The position numbers and the translations under genes were made by a program. DNA of 64,000 nt from Candidatus Ozemobacteraceae bacterium (GTDB lineage Bacteria; Muiribacteriota; Ozemobacteria; Ozemobacterales; Ozemobacteraceae). Under the pieces are notes generated by a model. The model made no database searches. It was given only the letters and a program-made list of their open reading frames with translations, and was not told where the DNA came from. Positions 8,165 to 17,267 of the stretch are shown here, one piece after another. The stretch spans positions 30,559 through 94,558 of the forward strand of contig DAOSOK010000020.1 in the NCBI GenBank assembly GCA_035373905.1, written 5' to 3'. Numbering within the stretch: position 1 is the first letter of the stretch; the number at the start of each line of letters is the position of its first letter.

Positions 8165-8714
8165 TTCTTACTCAATGCGGGGTACGCTTGAATGGCACCT
8201 TCACCAAATGCCACACCGGCTATTGATAGAAACGGTTTTTCGAAATTCGCAGAGTGAGACTCTTGACGCCGGCCGAACCGATCCGTAAGCGAATCCCATG
8301 GCTTGCCATGCCCGCCCAGAAAGGACGGGCACCCCGCAGATCGCCAGGATGGCGATTCTAAGGTGTTCTGGCAAAGCCATGGAGATGAGCGGGAAGCAAT
8401 CGGTTCGAGCTGGCGGAAAGGTGTTCCGCACACGAAGTGCCTATCCCCGAAATGCGTCAGGATGACGCGCTAATGGAGGGGACACGGCGCGATTTTCGAA
8501 AAACGGAGACCCGCCCTGCAAGTCTGCATTTGAACGGTCTTTGCGAAGATGCGGGCAAGAATGAGGGTTTCGCACCCGCCCCTACAGCCCCGTTCGGATG
8601 CACAGGGCAAACCTCTGTGACTCCGATGTTCGTCTCTCTGTTCGTGAGGCCGAAATGGACAATCGGGGGCGGACGTGTTATTCAGAAAAGAGAGTTCACC
8701 GAGGGAGGAAAGGT
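8165..8714. other. Non-coding gap of 550 bases before the PPDK-PGK fusion
   Basis: Holds the palindromic element at 8274-8407 and a worn half of the GGGCGGGTTTGAAACCCGCCC repeat near 8566-8590. No real coding frame seen. Confidence 0.5.
8274..8407. repeat. Long imperfect palindrome, possibly a MITE-like element or structured RNA
   Basis: Nested inverted arms: CGAACCGAT (8274-8282) with ATCGGTTCG (8399-8407), and CCATGGCTT (8296-8304) with AAGCCATGG (8374-8382). Inside are two small hairpins, one around CCCGCCC/GGACGGGC near 8309-8331. The whole 134-base unit could fold into one branched stem. Confidence 0.5.
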
Positions 8715-11700
8715 ATGGCAACCGGCAGCACCGCTCTGTTCGCGTCCGATCATGCAATGGAACCCCTGAACACGTGGGATAAAATAATAAACAAGATAAT
8801 TGCATCCCGCGAAGAGCCTGTTCAGGAGAGGAAGATCGACATCATCATCGCCGTCCTGGTGAACATCCGGCTTCTGGACAAGGAAGACAAGATCTACGAC
8901 GGCAGGGACGTCAAGGAAAACATCGAAACCATTTATCAACGGGTGCATGACGAGACCGTGCGGACCCTCAACAGCATGGAGTCCCCTTCCAGCGAGTATA
9001 TCTACTACTTTAGGGAACTCCTGAAAAAGCTCCCGATCCGTTCGGGCGGGAGCGACCTCATCGGCGACATTCGGAGCGCCGCCGAGCAGTTCGAGGAAGC
9101 CCGGCCCGGGAACGACCCGCTGCTCTCCTTCGCCGGCGACCTCCGCAAGGAAGTCCACAGGCGTCTCTCTCCGAGAATCCTCACAAAATATATCGATCCT
9201 TATCTCAAGCTCGTCATCGACAACGATCCCGAGCCGATGAGGCGGGCCGGCTACATGGCGCTCGCGAACCGGTATGTCCGCGGCTCCGAAGACCGCGAGT
9301 TCATCGATCTCGCGAACGAGATGAACGAGAAACTAAGCTACCTCTGGGACTACCAGAACGGCGACATCCCCACCGTAAAGGCGAACCTGGCGAAGCATCT
9401 CGACCTGTTCGAGAAATGCTTCCTCAGGAAGGAGATGGAAACGTTCCTAGAAATATGTACTCCTGTCTATATTCACGACAGGCACAACCTCTTCGACTGT
9501 CTCAAGCGCCTCGCGAGTTTCAAGATGCTCCTGAAGAAGTCGTATTTCGAGAAGCGGATCGCGCTGTTCGACTTCCTGAACCTCGACCTCGACCTTGGTA
9601 GGCTCGTCTTTCTCTTTACCAACGACCTGACCAACAACCACTACGAGACGATTACCTTCGCGAACATCAAGGAGTGCATCCTCCTCGTGAAGGAGGTCCT
9701 CGAGCTCCTCAATCAGAAGGGCATCATCACCGAATCGAACGAGAAGCTGCTCAAGGACCTCGGAACCCTCTACGCGATGGAGACCATCGAGATCCTCAAG
9801 ACGAAACGGACGATGCAGACCATCTCGATCGAACTGCAGCAGCACATGCAGAAGACGACCTTCCTCCGCCTGGGCCAAATGCTCAACTACGTGCTCGAGG
9901 CTTACAAGATCCCGACGTCGAACCTGTCCCCCATCAAGGACCGGTTTTTCAATAATTTCGTGCGCACGACCGAGTTCCACGCGCTCAACGAGTTCATCGA
10001 AAAAATCATCTCGTTTCTCAACCGGGAGCTCGCGTCGAAGAACGCCGAAAACAGCCTTTACGGCAAGTATCGCGCGCTCGAGGTCCCGTCCGTCCGCGGC
10101 AACTACGACGAGTTCATCGCCACGACCTGGACCCCCACCCCCGATGCCGTCCGGCCCTGGCTGGGCGGCAAGGGAAACGGCATCATCGACATGCACGATC
10201 TCGGGGTCAACATCCCGCACGCGTTCATCCTCGGCCTCCCCATCTGCAAGGCGATCTTCAGCGACAACGCCGACGTCGCGGGGTTCAGGGCGGCCGTCAA
10301 GACCTACCTCCACCAGCTCGAGGAGAAGACCGCGAAAAAACTCGGTTCCCCGGAAGAACCCCTGCTCGTCTCGGTTCGCTCCGGCACCACCATTTCCCTC
10401 CCAGGCTCGATGTGCACGATCCTGAACGTCGGTATAACACCTGATATTTTAAAAGCCCTTGCCGCCAGACATGGAGAAACCTTCGCATCCAGCATCTACC
10501 TCCGATTCCTCAAGAACGTCATCGTGGCGCTCGAAATCAACGCCGAAAAAGAGGAAAACGAGCCGATCAAAGCCATGATCGCGCGTGCCGAACAGATCGT
10601 CAGAAAAGAACTCGGCGACTCGTTCCTGACGGACCCGTTCGAGCAACTCGTGAAGTGCATCAGGCTCGTCTTCGCCTCGAGCCGTTCGCAGACGGTCAGG
10701 GAGTATCTGAAGGAGCTCTCGATCGACGTGCTGTACGGCACCGCCGTGACGGTCCAGCAGATGGTGTTCGGAAACAAGAACCCCTCCTGCCTCAGCGGCG
10801 TGCTGTTCACCCGCAATCCGATCACCGGAAACGACGAATTGTTCGGCGAATACAAGGAAATGACCCAGGGCGAGGACGTGGTGATGGGGAACATCATCAC
10901 CCACTCGATCTCCGAGATCCCCGAGCATATCCGCGCCGAGCTCCTGAAATACAAGACCACGCTCGAACGCGAGCTCAAGCACGATCTCGACATCGAGTTC
11001 ACCGTCGAGGACGATCGCCTCTATCTTCTGCAGACGCGCCGCGCGAGCATCAGCAACTACGCGAAGCTCGTCGTCGGCACCGACATGCTCAAGAAGGGCA
11101 TCATCACGATCGAAGAGTTCATCAAGCGCATCGAACGACTCTGCACGTCGAATCCCTTCATTTCCGTGCCGCGAGTCGAAGGGGAGTATCGCGAATGGAA
11201 GCCCCCGGTCTGCGAAGGTGTCCCGATCAACCACGGCATCGTCCTGGGCACGCTGGTGCTGACCCCCGAAAAGCTCGAGGAAATCAGGGGCAACCGAGAG
11301 AACATCGTGTATTTCGCGCAAAACACCAAGCCATCCGATTTTTATATCATCAACAATTCCCATGCGATCGCCACGATCTTCCCCGGCCGGACTTCGCACG
11401 CGGCCATCACCTCGATCACCCTCAACAAGCCGTGCCTCGTCGGCTGTTCGAACGCGGTCATCGACCTCGAACAGCGAACCGTGACGTTCAAGGGCGAGAC
11501 AGACGTCGTTTTGAAGGAAGGCGAACTCGTGACCCTCGACGCGAACGGCGGTTACCTGTATCGAGGCTCGGCGCCCCTCTCCAACAGTTTCATCAAGACT
11601 CATAACATCCTCGATACGATTCGAAAGGCCGGCTCCTCGGTCGATGCGGCGAAGGAGGTCGAGCGGATCATCCAGGAAAAGATCTCGATCCTCGAAAAGG

Positions 11701-12941
11701 AAACGGGGTTCCGCAAAAAGGTCATCACCAGCGTTGGCAGGGAGGTGCTCGGCGGCCACAACGTGCTGGTCCGTCTCGATCTGAACGTGCCGCTGTCGAA
11801 GGGAAAGATCACCGACTCGACCCGTATCGACGCTGCGCTTCCGACCATCAACTATCTGCTCGAGCAAGGCGCCACGCCCATCCTGTGCTCGCACTTCGGC
11901 GAGCCTGACAAGCAGGAGAAAAAGGGGAAATCCCGCGAGGAGATTTACTCGGAATACAGCCTCAAGCCGGTCGCCGCCTATCTCCGAGACCGGTTCGACG
12001 ATCTCGTCTTTCACGAGAACAGTATCGCCTCGTCGGGCGTGCTCATCCAGAAGAGCGACATCGTCAAGGGCAAGGTCAACATTCTCGAGAACCTGCGGTT
12101 CGCGATCGGCGAGAAGGAGAACGACTCGATCTTCTCGCGCGGCCTCGCCGGACTTTCCGACGGCATCTACGTGAACGACGCATTCGGAACGAGCCATCGG
12201 AGCCACGCCTCGATCACGGGCGTGACCAGGTTCGTCAGCATGAAGCTCGCCGGCTTGCTCGTCGAGAAGGAGCTGAAGTATCTCGGCACGGCGGTCAGCT
12301 CCCCGAAACGGCCGTTCGTCGGCATTACCGGCGGCTCGAAGATCTCTACCAAGCTCGGCATCATAGAATCACTACTCCAGAAGATCGACCAGCTGATCGT
12401 CGGCGGCGGCATCGGCTACACCTTGCTCAAAGCCACCGGCTTCGACGTGCAGAAGTCGCTCGTCGAGGAGTCGATGCTCGACACGGCGAAGAAGCTGATG
12501 GAGAAATACGGCGACAAGATCGTTCTGCCGCGAGACTTCGTGATCACCGACAAGTTCGACTTCGCCAACCAGAAAGTCGGCAATCTCGAGCGGAACGTGA
12601 CAAAGATCAAGGAAGGATGGGAATCGTTTGACCTTGGCGAAGCCTCGATCGATCATGCCCTCTCGATTCTCGACAAGGCCGGTACGGTCCTCTGGAACGG
12701 CCCGATCGGCGCCTTCGAGATCAAGGAGGGCTCGGTCGGCACGACCCGGCTTTCGATCGAACTCGCGAAGATGGCCGAAAAGGGCAAGATCGTCATCATC
12801 GGCGGCGGCGACTCGGCCGCGGCCGTGAAGACGGCGGGCGTCGCCGACAAGATGACCCACGTCTCGACCGGCGGCGGCGCCAGCCTCGAGTTCCTCGAAC
12901 GCCTCACCCTCCCCGGCATCTCCGTCCTCGACTCGGACTAA
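8715..12941 (+). CDS. Pyruvate phosphate dikinase-like (ATP-grasp + phosphohistidine) / phosphoglycerate kinase fusion
   Basis: 1408 residues in one frame; the ATG at 8715 follows GGAGG by seven bases. Residues 1 to about 470 are a helical region I do not recognise. Residues about 475-800 are the PPDK ATP-grasp: LGGKGNG, VSVRSGTTISLPGSM, AVTVQQMVFGN, GVLFTRNPITGNDELFGEY, IEFTVEDDRLYLLQTR. Residues about 830-960 are the swivelling phosphohistidine domain with FPGRTSHAAI (His895) and PCLVGC. The PEP/pyruvate TIM barrel that should follow is absent; instead residues about 1000-1408 are a whole PGK: VLVRLDLNVPL (near 1017), ENLRF, GTSHRSHAS, LWNGPIGAF, GGGDSAAAV, STGGGASLEFLE. The usual SHLGRP reads SHFGEP, replacing a substrate-binding Arg by Glu. 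PGK makes ATP and 3-phosphoglycerate in glycolysis; what the dikinase half phosphorylates is unknown. Confidence 0.9.
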   Translation: MATGSTALFASDHAMEPLNTWDKIINKIIASREEPVQERKIDIIIAVLVNIRLLDKEDKIYDGRDVKENIETIYQRVHDETVRTLNSMESPSSEYIYYFRELLKKLPIRSGGSDLIGDIRSAAEQFEEARPGNDPLLSFAGDLRKEVHRRLSPRILTKYIDPYLKLVIDNDPEPMRRAGYMALANRYVRGSEDREFIDLANEMNEKLSYLWDYQNGDIPTVKANLAKHLDLFEKCFLRKEMETFLEICTPVYIHDRHNLFDCLKRLASFKMLLKKSYFEKRIALFDFLNLDLDLGRLVFLFTNDLTNNHYETITFANIKECILLVKEVLELLNQKGIITESNEKLLKDLGTLYAMETIEILKTKRTMQTISIELQQHMQKTTFLRLGQMLNYVLEAYKIPTSNLSPIKDRFFNNFVRTTEFHALNEFIEKIISFLNRELASKNAENSLYGKYRALEVPSVRGNYDEFIATTWTPTPDAVRPWLGGKGNGIIDMHDLGVNIPHAFILGLPICKAIFSDNADVAGFRAAVKTYLHQLEEKTAKKLGSPEEPLLVSVRSGTTISLPGSMCTILNVGITPDILKALAARHGETFASSIYLRFLKNVIVALEINAEKEENEPIKAMIARAEQIVRKELGDSFLTDPFEQLVKCIRLVFASSRSQTVREYLKELSIDVLYGTAVTVQQMVFGNKNPSCLSGVLFTRNPITGNDELFGEYKEMTQGEDVVMGNIITHSISEIPEHIRAELLKYKTTLERELKHDLDIEFTVEDDRLYLLQTRRASISNYAKLVVGTDMLKKGIITIEEFIKRIERLCTSNPFISVPRVEGEYREWKPPVCEGVPINHGIVLGTLVLTPEKLEEIRGNRENIVYFAQNTKPSDFYIINNSHAIATIFPGRTSHAAITSITLNKPCLVGCSNAVIDLEQRTVTFKGETDVVLKEGELVTLDANGGYLYRGSAPLSNSFIKTHNILDTIRKAGSSVDAAKEVERIIQEKISILEKETGFRKKVITSVGREVLGGHNVLVRLDLNVPLSKGKITDSTRIDAALPTINYLLEQGATPILCSHFGEPDKQEKKGKSREEIYSEYSLKPVAAYLRDRFDDLVFHENSIASSGVLIQKSDIVKGKVNILENLRFAIGEKENDSIFSRGLAGLSDGIYVNDAFGTSHRSHASITGVTRFVSMKLAGLLVEKELKYLGTAVSSPKRPFVGITGGSKISTKLGIIESLLQKIDQLIVGGGIGYTLLKATGFDVQKSLVEESMLDTAKKLMEKYGDKIVLPRDFVITDKFDFANQKVGNLERNVTKIKEGWESFDLGEASIDHALSILDKAGTVLWNGPIGAFEIKEGSVGTTRLSIELAKMAEKGKIVIIGGGDSAAAVKTAGVADKMTHVSTGGGASLEFLERLTLPGISVLDSD

Positions 12942-12964
12942 CCGCACCGATCGCATGCGTTCCT

Positions 12965-12993
12965 GTAGGGGCGGGTTTGAAACCCGCCCCTAC
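12965..12993. repeat. Palindromic repeat GGGCGGGTTTGAAACCCGCCC, copy 1
   Basis: 29-base perfect palindrome: 14-base arms GTAGGGGCGGGTTT / AAACCCGCCCCTAC with one central base. Further copies at 30259, 34168, 34264, 34311, 40870 and 54225. It follows the fusion gene's stop by about 24 bases. Confidence 0.85.
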
Positions 12994-13070
12994 GGGCACT
13001 TTCAACCGATTGTTGCATTGGGCAATTGATTTCAAAGAATTATATTCATGGGTTTATTTTTCGGACAAAA

Positions 13071-13099
13071 CCACGCCGGTCAACCCGTGACCGGCGTGG
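13071..13099 (-). terminator. Rho-independent terminator of the M30-like protease gene
   Basis: 12-bp perfect stem CCACGCCGGTCA (13071-13082) / TGACCGGCGTGG (13088-13099), loop ACCCG. On the minus strand it is followed by TTTTGTCC, matching the direction of the gene that ends at 13118. Confidence 0.8.
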
Positions 13100-13117
13100 C
13101 TTGGGAAAGCGTGAGAA

Positions 13118-15019
13118 TCAGGCGGTGAGGTCTGTAATGTAGGCGTCGAGGTCGGTGCGGTTGTTCTGCATCGACTCGAACCGCAGGAAGTCGATCAACC
13201 GGGTGCGTAGGCCGGCGAGATTCTCGCGGGCGGTAACCCCGGCGGCCTTCCAAACTTCGACGAAATCGACGAGCGTGCCCATCTTGCCGTCGATGACATC
13301 CTGGCGGATGTCCTCGAACAGAGCAGTCTCCTCGTTCTTCTGGTTTTCGTATTCGTTGTTCACGGCGGAGTTCGTGATCGCGGCGATCACGTTGCTGCCG
13401 TCGGAAAGCACGCGGGCCATTTCCTCGCCCAGCGGCTTGCGGGCGGCCATCTCCTCGATTGAGCGGCGGACGGTGGTCCGACGGGCCGAGGTGCGCGGCT
13501 TGACCGTCGTGCGGCGGGCGGCGGCGACGGCGGTCGTGCCACCGGTGAGGCCGACCGAGTATGCGAACGGAGCCGGCGGGACGGCCTTGGCGAAGGCGAG
13601 TTCCATGTCGCCGCCCTCGTGACCGCGATTCACGAAAACGAGCATCAAGGTGTCATGGACGCCGGCGGACGTTTCGAGCTGCTGCTCGCCCTTTCCGGCC
13701 TTCAGTTTCAGCCATTCGATGCCGGTTTTCGCCTTGCCCTTGGAATCGATCATCACGGCCGCGACCGACCACGCATTGGAGACGTTCTCCTCGGCCTTCT
13801 GAGTCTGCCCGGCGAACGCGACCGTGATCTTGCCGGTCGCCTTCGAGATGTCGAACGTCACCGAGCGCGAGGACCAGCACTTGACCGTGCCCTTCCCGGT
13901 GAAGGGGGCGTTCTTGTGGTGGATCATCGGGTCGAGTTTCAGCTTGCCGAGATTCTTGTCGTAGCCGTAGAGTCCCGAAGCGATCCTGGGGTCGTTCAAG
14001 TGGTTGGCGACATTGAACGCGTCGAAATACTGAGAGAATTTGAGGGTGCCGCCGTGCTTTTTGAGGGTGCGTTCGTATCCGTCTGTTCCGTGAACGTCGC
14101 TCTCAACCAGGTCGCGGATGAATTGCTTGCGGGCTTCGTCGGTCTTGGTAACGGCGTGGTTCATCATGTAATAGGCAAACAGATAGACCTGGCCGTAATT
14201 GGCGATCGGCGTCTCCTGCGACCAGGCGCACATGTTGTTGTCGGGGGCCTTGATGAAGGCGAACACCTGCGAGGGGTGGTCGAACCCGTTCAGGAACGTG
14301 GCGAGCTGCGACATGCTCTCGTTGACCCAGGTGTGCTCCTTGGGGTCATTGTGCCAGTGGATCATGTGCTGGAACTCGTGCGCCACGACTCCCAGGTAGC
14401 TCTCTTTCGTCGGGTCGGCCGGGTCGATGTCGAGATACAGCATCTCGCGCTCGTTGCTCTGGGGATTCTTCTCTTTGGAATACTCGTCGCCCGCGTAGAA
14501 GTACCCGGCGACGTAGCCCTTGTTGGGGCCGTCTTTCTGGTAGCCGTCCTTGATGTCGAGGAACAGCAGGGTGATCTTCTCGTCGCCGTCGATGCCGGGC
14601 TTCCATTCCGAGCCGAACGTCGAGGTGTTGGTCGGGTAGATCTTCTCGTCGAAGGTCTTGACGATCTTCTCGATCGCGGCGGCCGAAACCGTCTTGCCCT
14701 TTTCGACGAACACGTAGCAGTGCTTGCCGATCTTCTTCAGGACGGCCGGAGTCTTCTCGGGTTTCTTCTCGGCCACGTTCATCGTGGTGAAGGTGACCTC
14801 GTCGCCGACCTCGGCAGGCTTGGAATCGGCATACATGACCATGCCGCGCGTGCGCAGCATGTATTCGCCGCGCGTCTCTTTCAGCGCATTGTCTGCCAGC
14901 CACTTCGTCTCGTCTTCGAACAGGTGCGTCGCGTCCATCCATTCCTGGGCGGCAGCGGGCATGACGGTGGCCGACCAGATCATCATGCCGGCAAGGATCG
15001 TCTTGAGGGTGCGTTTCAT
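13118..15019 (-). CDS. Secreted M30 (hyicolysin)-like zinc metalloprotease, copy A
   Basis: 633 residues. Start at 15017-15019 gives seven bases to an AAGGAG; the ATG two codons earlier would leave one base. Signal peptide residues 1 to about 25 (ending AAAQ). The zinc site is HEFQHMIHWHNDPKEHTWVN followed by Glu (NESMSQ), the HExxH...E layout of the M30/hyicolysin-like group; SEWKPGIDGDEKITLLFLDI and GYVAGYFYAGDEY precede it. Past residue about 480 is a basic Arg/Thr-rich segment (RRTTVKPRTSARRTTVRR) and a helical tail. It degrades proteins outside the cytoplasm by inference. A close paralogue lies at 26958; TATAAT is present upstream (15066-15061). Confidence 0.82.
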   Translation of the reverse strand: MKRTLKTILAGMMIWSATVMPAAAQEWMDATHLFEDETKWLADNALKETRGEYMLRTRGMVMYADSKPAEVGDEVTFTTMNVAEKKPEKTPAVLKKIGKHCYVFVEKGKTVSAAAIEKIVKTFDEKIYPTNTSTFGSEWKPGIDGDEKITLLFLDIKDGYQKDGPNKGYVAGYFYAGDEYSKEKNPQSNEREMLYLDIDPADPTKESYLGVVAHEFQHMIHWHNDPKEHTWVNESMSQLATFLNGFDHPSQVFAFIKAPDNNMCAWSQETPIANYGQVYLFAYYMMNHAVTKTDEARKQFIRDLVESDVHGTDGYERTLKKHGGTLKFSQYFDAFNVANHLNDPRIASGLYGYDKNLGKLKLDPMIHHKNAPFTGKGTVKCWSSRSVTFDISKATGKITVAFAGQTQKAEENVSNAWSVAAVMIDSKGKAKTGIEWLKLKAGKGEQQLETSAGVHDTLMLVFVNRGHEGGDMELAFAKAVPPAPFAYSVGLTGGTTAVAAARRTTVKPRTSARRTTVRRSIEEMAARKPLGEEMARVLSDGSNVIAAITNSAVNNEYENQKNEETALFEDIRQDVIDGKMGTLVDFVEVWKAAGVTARENLAGLRTRLIDFLRFESMQNNRTDLDAYITDLTA

Positions 15020-15060
15020 GGGCATACTCCTTACTCGATGGAATGCAACGCTTTTCGTTC

Positions 15061-15066
15061 ATTATA
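15061..15066 (-). promoter_or_regulatory. -10 box upstream of M30-like protease copy A
   Basis: Perfect TATAAT on the minus strand, 41 bases before the chosen start. The -35 region is GC-rich and does not match the consensus well. Confidence 0.45.
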
Positions 15067-15282
15067 CCAACCTCTCCCCGGGCCCGGAAGCCCTCAAATG
15101 GCACAAATTTGCCCATATTCCGTCGCAAGGTCATTCCATACCCGCCCTGACGCCGCAACCAATGATCAACATGCACGCGGCCGGATAGGTTTGAGCCATG
15201 GAATCGAATGGGAGTTGTGAAAATGCTCGGGAATTCGTATGCTGATACTATGTGCCAGCATTTGCGTTGAGGAGAACGAATC

Positions 15283-15984
15283 ATGTTTTCGAAGGCTGTA
15301 CGAGTCCGAATGATTTTCATTTCGGTTCTCTGTCTCGGTATCGCCGGTATCGCCTTGAGCATCGATCGTCAGTCCTACCAACAGATCGTCTTCGAAGCCG
15401 AACATACGAACGATCCGGCGGTGAAACAAGCCTTGCAGACCCTTATCAGCAAAGGCATCCTGCGGGCCGAGGCCGGCGGCACCTCCAGAGTTTCGCAGGT
15501 CTCAGCAGACTGTCAGGTCCTGGTCGGCGAGGGACTGGTGCGCAGCGCTCTGATGCGCGACTTTTTGAAGAAAGAGCTGCCGAAAGAAATTCTGGAACTC
15601 AATCTCCGATTCGATGCTTCCTCTATCGGCATCAACGGCCGGCTTGACGGCCCCCTGTTCATCAACCCGAGATTCGAGTCGCGCATCGAATTCGCGTTTT
15701 TGAAGGAGAATTCCTTTCGCATGAACATCATCGGCCTCAAGGTGATGGGCTTTGAACTCACTGTTTTTTCCCGCCTGCTCAAGAAATACGTCGACGATGC
15801 CCTGAAACGGGTGTTCATCAAGGGCTGCACAACTCGAGCCACAGACGGCGCCGACGGCTCGGTTGCCATCGACGTGACGATCAATCCCGAAGGGTTTGTC
15901 CCGGGAATCGGTCAGAAGGCCGTTCTTTCCGGTTTTGAAATGAGCGGGAGAATGCTGCGTTTCTCGTTCACATTAACGAAATAG
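15283..15984 (+). CDS. Secreted hypothetical protein
   Basis: 233 residues, start preceded by GAGGAG. Residues about 8-27 are a hydrophobic export signal (RMIFISVLCLGIAGIALS). The mature part alternates beta-type stretches with the pattern LRFDASSIGINGRLDG and IEFAFLKENSFRMNIIGLKV, reminiscent of the lipid-binding LmeA/DUF2993 fold, but this is only a resemblance. No catalytic motif seen. It lies alone between the divergent protease gene and the Rpn remnant. Confidence 0.7.
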   Translation: MFSKAVRVRMIFISVLCLGIAGIALSIDRQSYQQIVFEAEHTNDPAVKQALQTLISKGILRAEAGGTSRVSQVSADCQVLVGEGLVRSALMRDFLKKELPKEILELNLRFDASSIGINGRLDGPLFINPRFESRIEFAFLKENSFRMNIIGLKVMGFELTVFSRLLKKYVDDALKRVFIKGCTTRATDGADGSVAIDVTINPEGFVPGIGQKAVLSGFEMSGRMLRFSFTLTK

Positions 15985-16103
15985 CGAAGGGTGCCTCGTC
16001 GCCTATCGTTCGCGACATCTGCTGCGATTCCCCGGTCTGCTGACAACAGCCAGCCTCCGGCTGATCTTCCGACGCGCCTTGTATTGCCCCGAATTATTTC
16101 AGG

Positions 16104-16175
16104 TCGGCGCATCTGTTCGTCGGCGTTGACGCGGCGGAGTTCATCGATCGCCATGGCCAGCTCACGTTCGGCCCC
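16104..16175 (-). pseudogene. Fragment of the neighbouring Rpn-type nuclease gene (left copy)
   Basis: About 70 bases nearly identical to 16412-16480 inside the intact Rpn gene, covering the codons for MAIDELRRVNADEQMR. Same orientation as the gene. It is not followed by usable coding sequence, so it looks like the relic of an earlier copy or a partial duplication. Confidence 0.7.
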
Positions 16176-16187
16176 CTGACGAGCAAA

Positions 16188-17075
16188 TCAACAACCTTTG
16201 GCCCTTTTCACATGTTCGAGGCCATCTTGAGTCAATCCCGTTGCCCGTAGAATCATCGCATCCTCACACCCCATATCGAGCATACGTCTTGCGACCGATG
16301 CACGCTCGTCACTGATTCCTTTTGCGATTCCCTTCTCAATTCCACGGGATTCGGCAGCTTTGAGGCGGGTGAGTTGGATGCGTTCTTCTTTATCGCGTTG
16401 TTCGAGAATGGCGCGCATCTGTTCGTCGGCGTTGACGCGGCGGAGTTCATCGATCGCCATGGTCAGCTCCCGTTCGGCGGTAATATCGTCGGGCAACGGC
16501 TGGTCGGCCGCATACCGCTCGCCGAACTTCAGGATATATAACCATTTTTCCAGGCGGGTCCGCAAGGCCCTGCGGCGCACCTGGTATTTGGGAAGCTCGA
16601 CGAAATGCAGTTCCATGAGATCGGGCAGGATTTCGCCGGTGTCCATCTCACGGAATACGTACCCCGACTCGAACCGCTCGCGACAGGGGAAGAGCACGAA
16701 ATCGAGCACCGCAATTCCGTAGGCGGGGCAGAGGCCGTCGAAGGGCTCCCCTTTCCGCAGTTGACCGGCGTAGAGAAGCGCCAGGTAGTAGGCCATGCGC
16801 TTCTCGAACACCGGGTCGGCACTCACCTGCATCTCGATCGAGAAGCGGCGGCCGCGGCGGTCGAAGGCGCGCACATCGACGATCGTGAACTTGTCGTCGC
16901 GGCACTGCTGAAGGTTCAACGGCGAGATCAGCTCGAGCTCCTCGATGCACCTGTCGCCCTCGAAGTGCAGCAGGGCATCGAGCAGGCGCGCCAGAATGCC
17001 CTCGTTCCCCGGTTTCCCGAACACGAACTTGAACACGAAATCATCCCTGAGCGGGTAAATTTTCCTTCTCTCCAC
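16188..17075 (-). CDS. Rpn-family PD-(D/E)XK nuclease / putative transposase
   Basis: 295 residues. The N-terminus PLRDDFVFKFVFGKPGNEGI and the following LLDALL are hallmarks of the PDDEXK_2/Rpn group. Catalytic motif visible as DDKFTIVDVRAFDRRGRRFS followed by IEMQV, giving the D...ExQ pattern; YYLALLYAGQL follows. C-terminal residues about 240-295 are charged and end with RMLDMGCEDAMILRATGLT, a usual tail. Rpn proteins are DNA endonucleases that promote RecA-independent recombination and are often found in multiple copies. Short copies of its own sequence lie on both sides (16104-16175, 17578-17626). Confidence 0.88.
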   Translation of the reverse strand: MERRKIYPLRDDFVFKFVFGKPGNEGILARLLDALLHFEGDRCIEELELISPLNLQQCRDDKFTIVDVRAFDRRGRRFSIEMQVSADPVFEKRMAYYLALLYAGQLRKGEPFDGLCPAYGIAVLDFVLFPCRERFESGYVFREMDTGEILPDLMELHFVELPKYQVRRRALRTRLEKWLYILKFGERYAADQPLPDDITAERELTMAIDELRRVNADEQMRAILEQRDKEERIQLTRLKAAESRGIEKGIAKGISDERASVARRMLDMGCEDAMILRATGLTQDGLEHVKRAKGC

Positions 17076-17267
17076 GCCGGTAATCTCCCTCTGATATTCC
17101 GAGGAGACTGCCGGAATTGATAGCGCTCGGCGAATCCCCTACAAAAAGACATCAGCCGAACAACCCACCTGGGGAAAAAATACTTTCGGATTGCGAGCCG
17201 AGTGTTGCATATTATATATATTATTTATTATATTAGAATATATGACAGCGCCGCATAATCCCCTTCT

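Noticed and set aside
11600..11780. Fusion in the PPDK-PGK gene as two adjacent genes
   Set aside because: The frame is unbroken with no stop and no ribosome site near 11700; the PGK part has no own start context. Assembly error cannot be fully excluded.
10449..12206. Long minus-strand frame inside the PPDK-PGK gene
   Set aside because: Antisense shadow of highly conserved dikinase and PGK coding sequence.
13619..15220. 533-codon plus-strand frame opposite the M30-like protease
   Set aside because: Codes no recognisable domain and lies entirely opposite the protease with its zinc motif.
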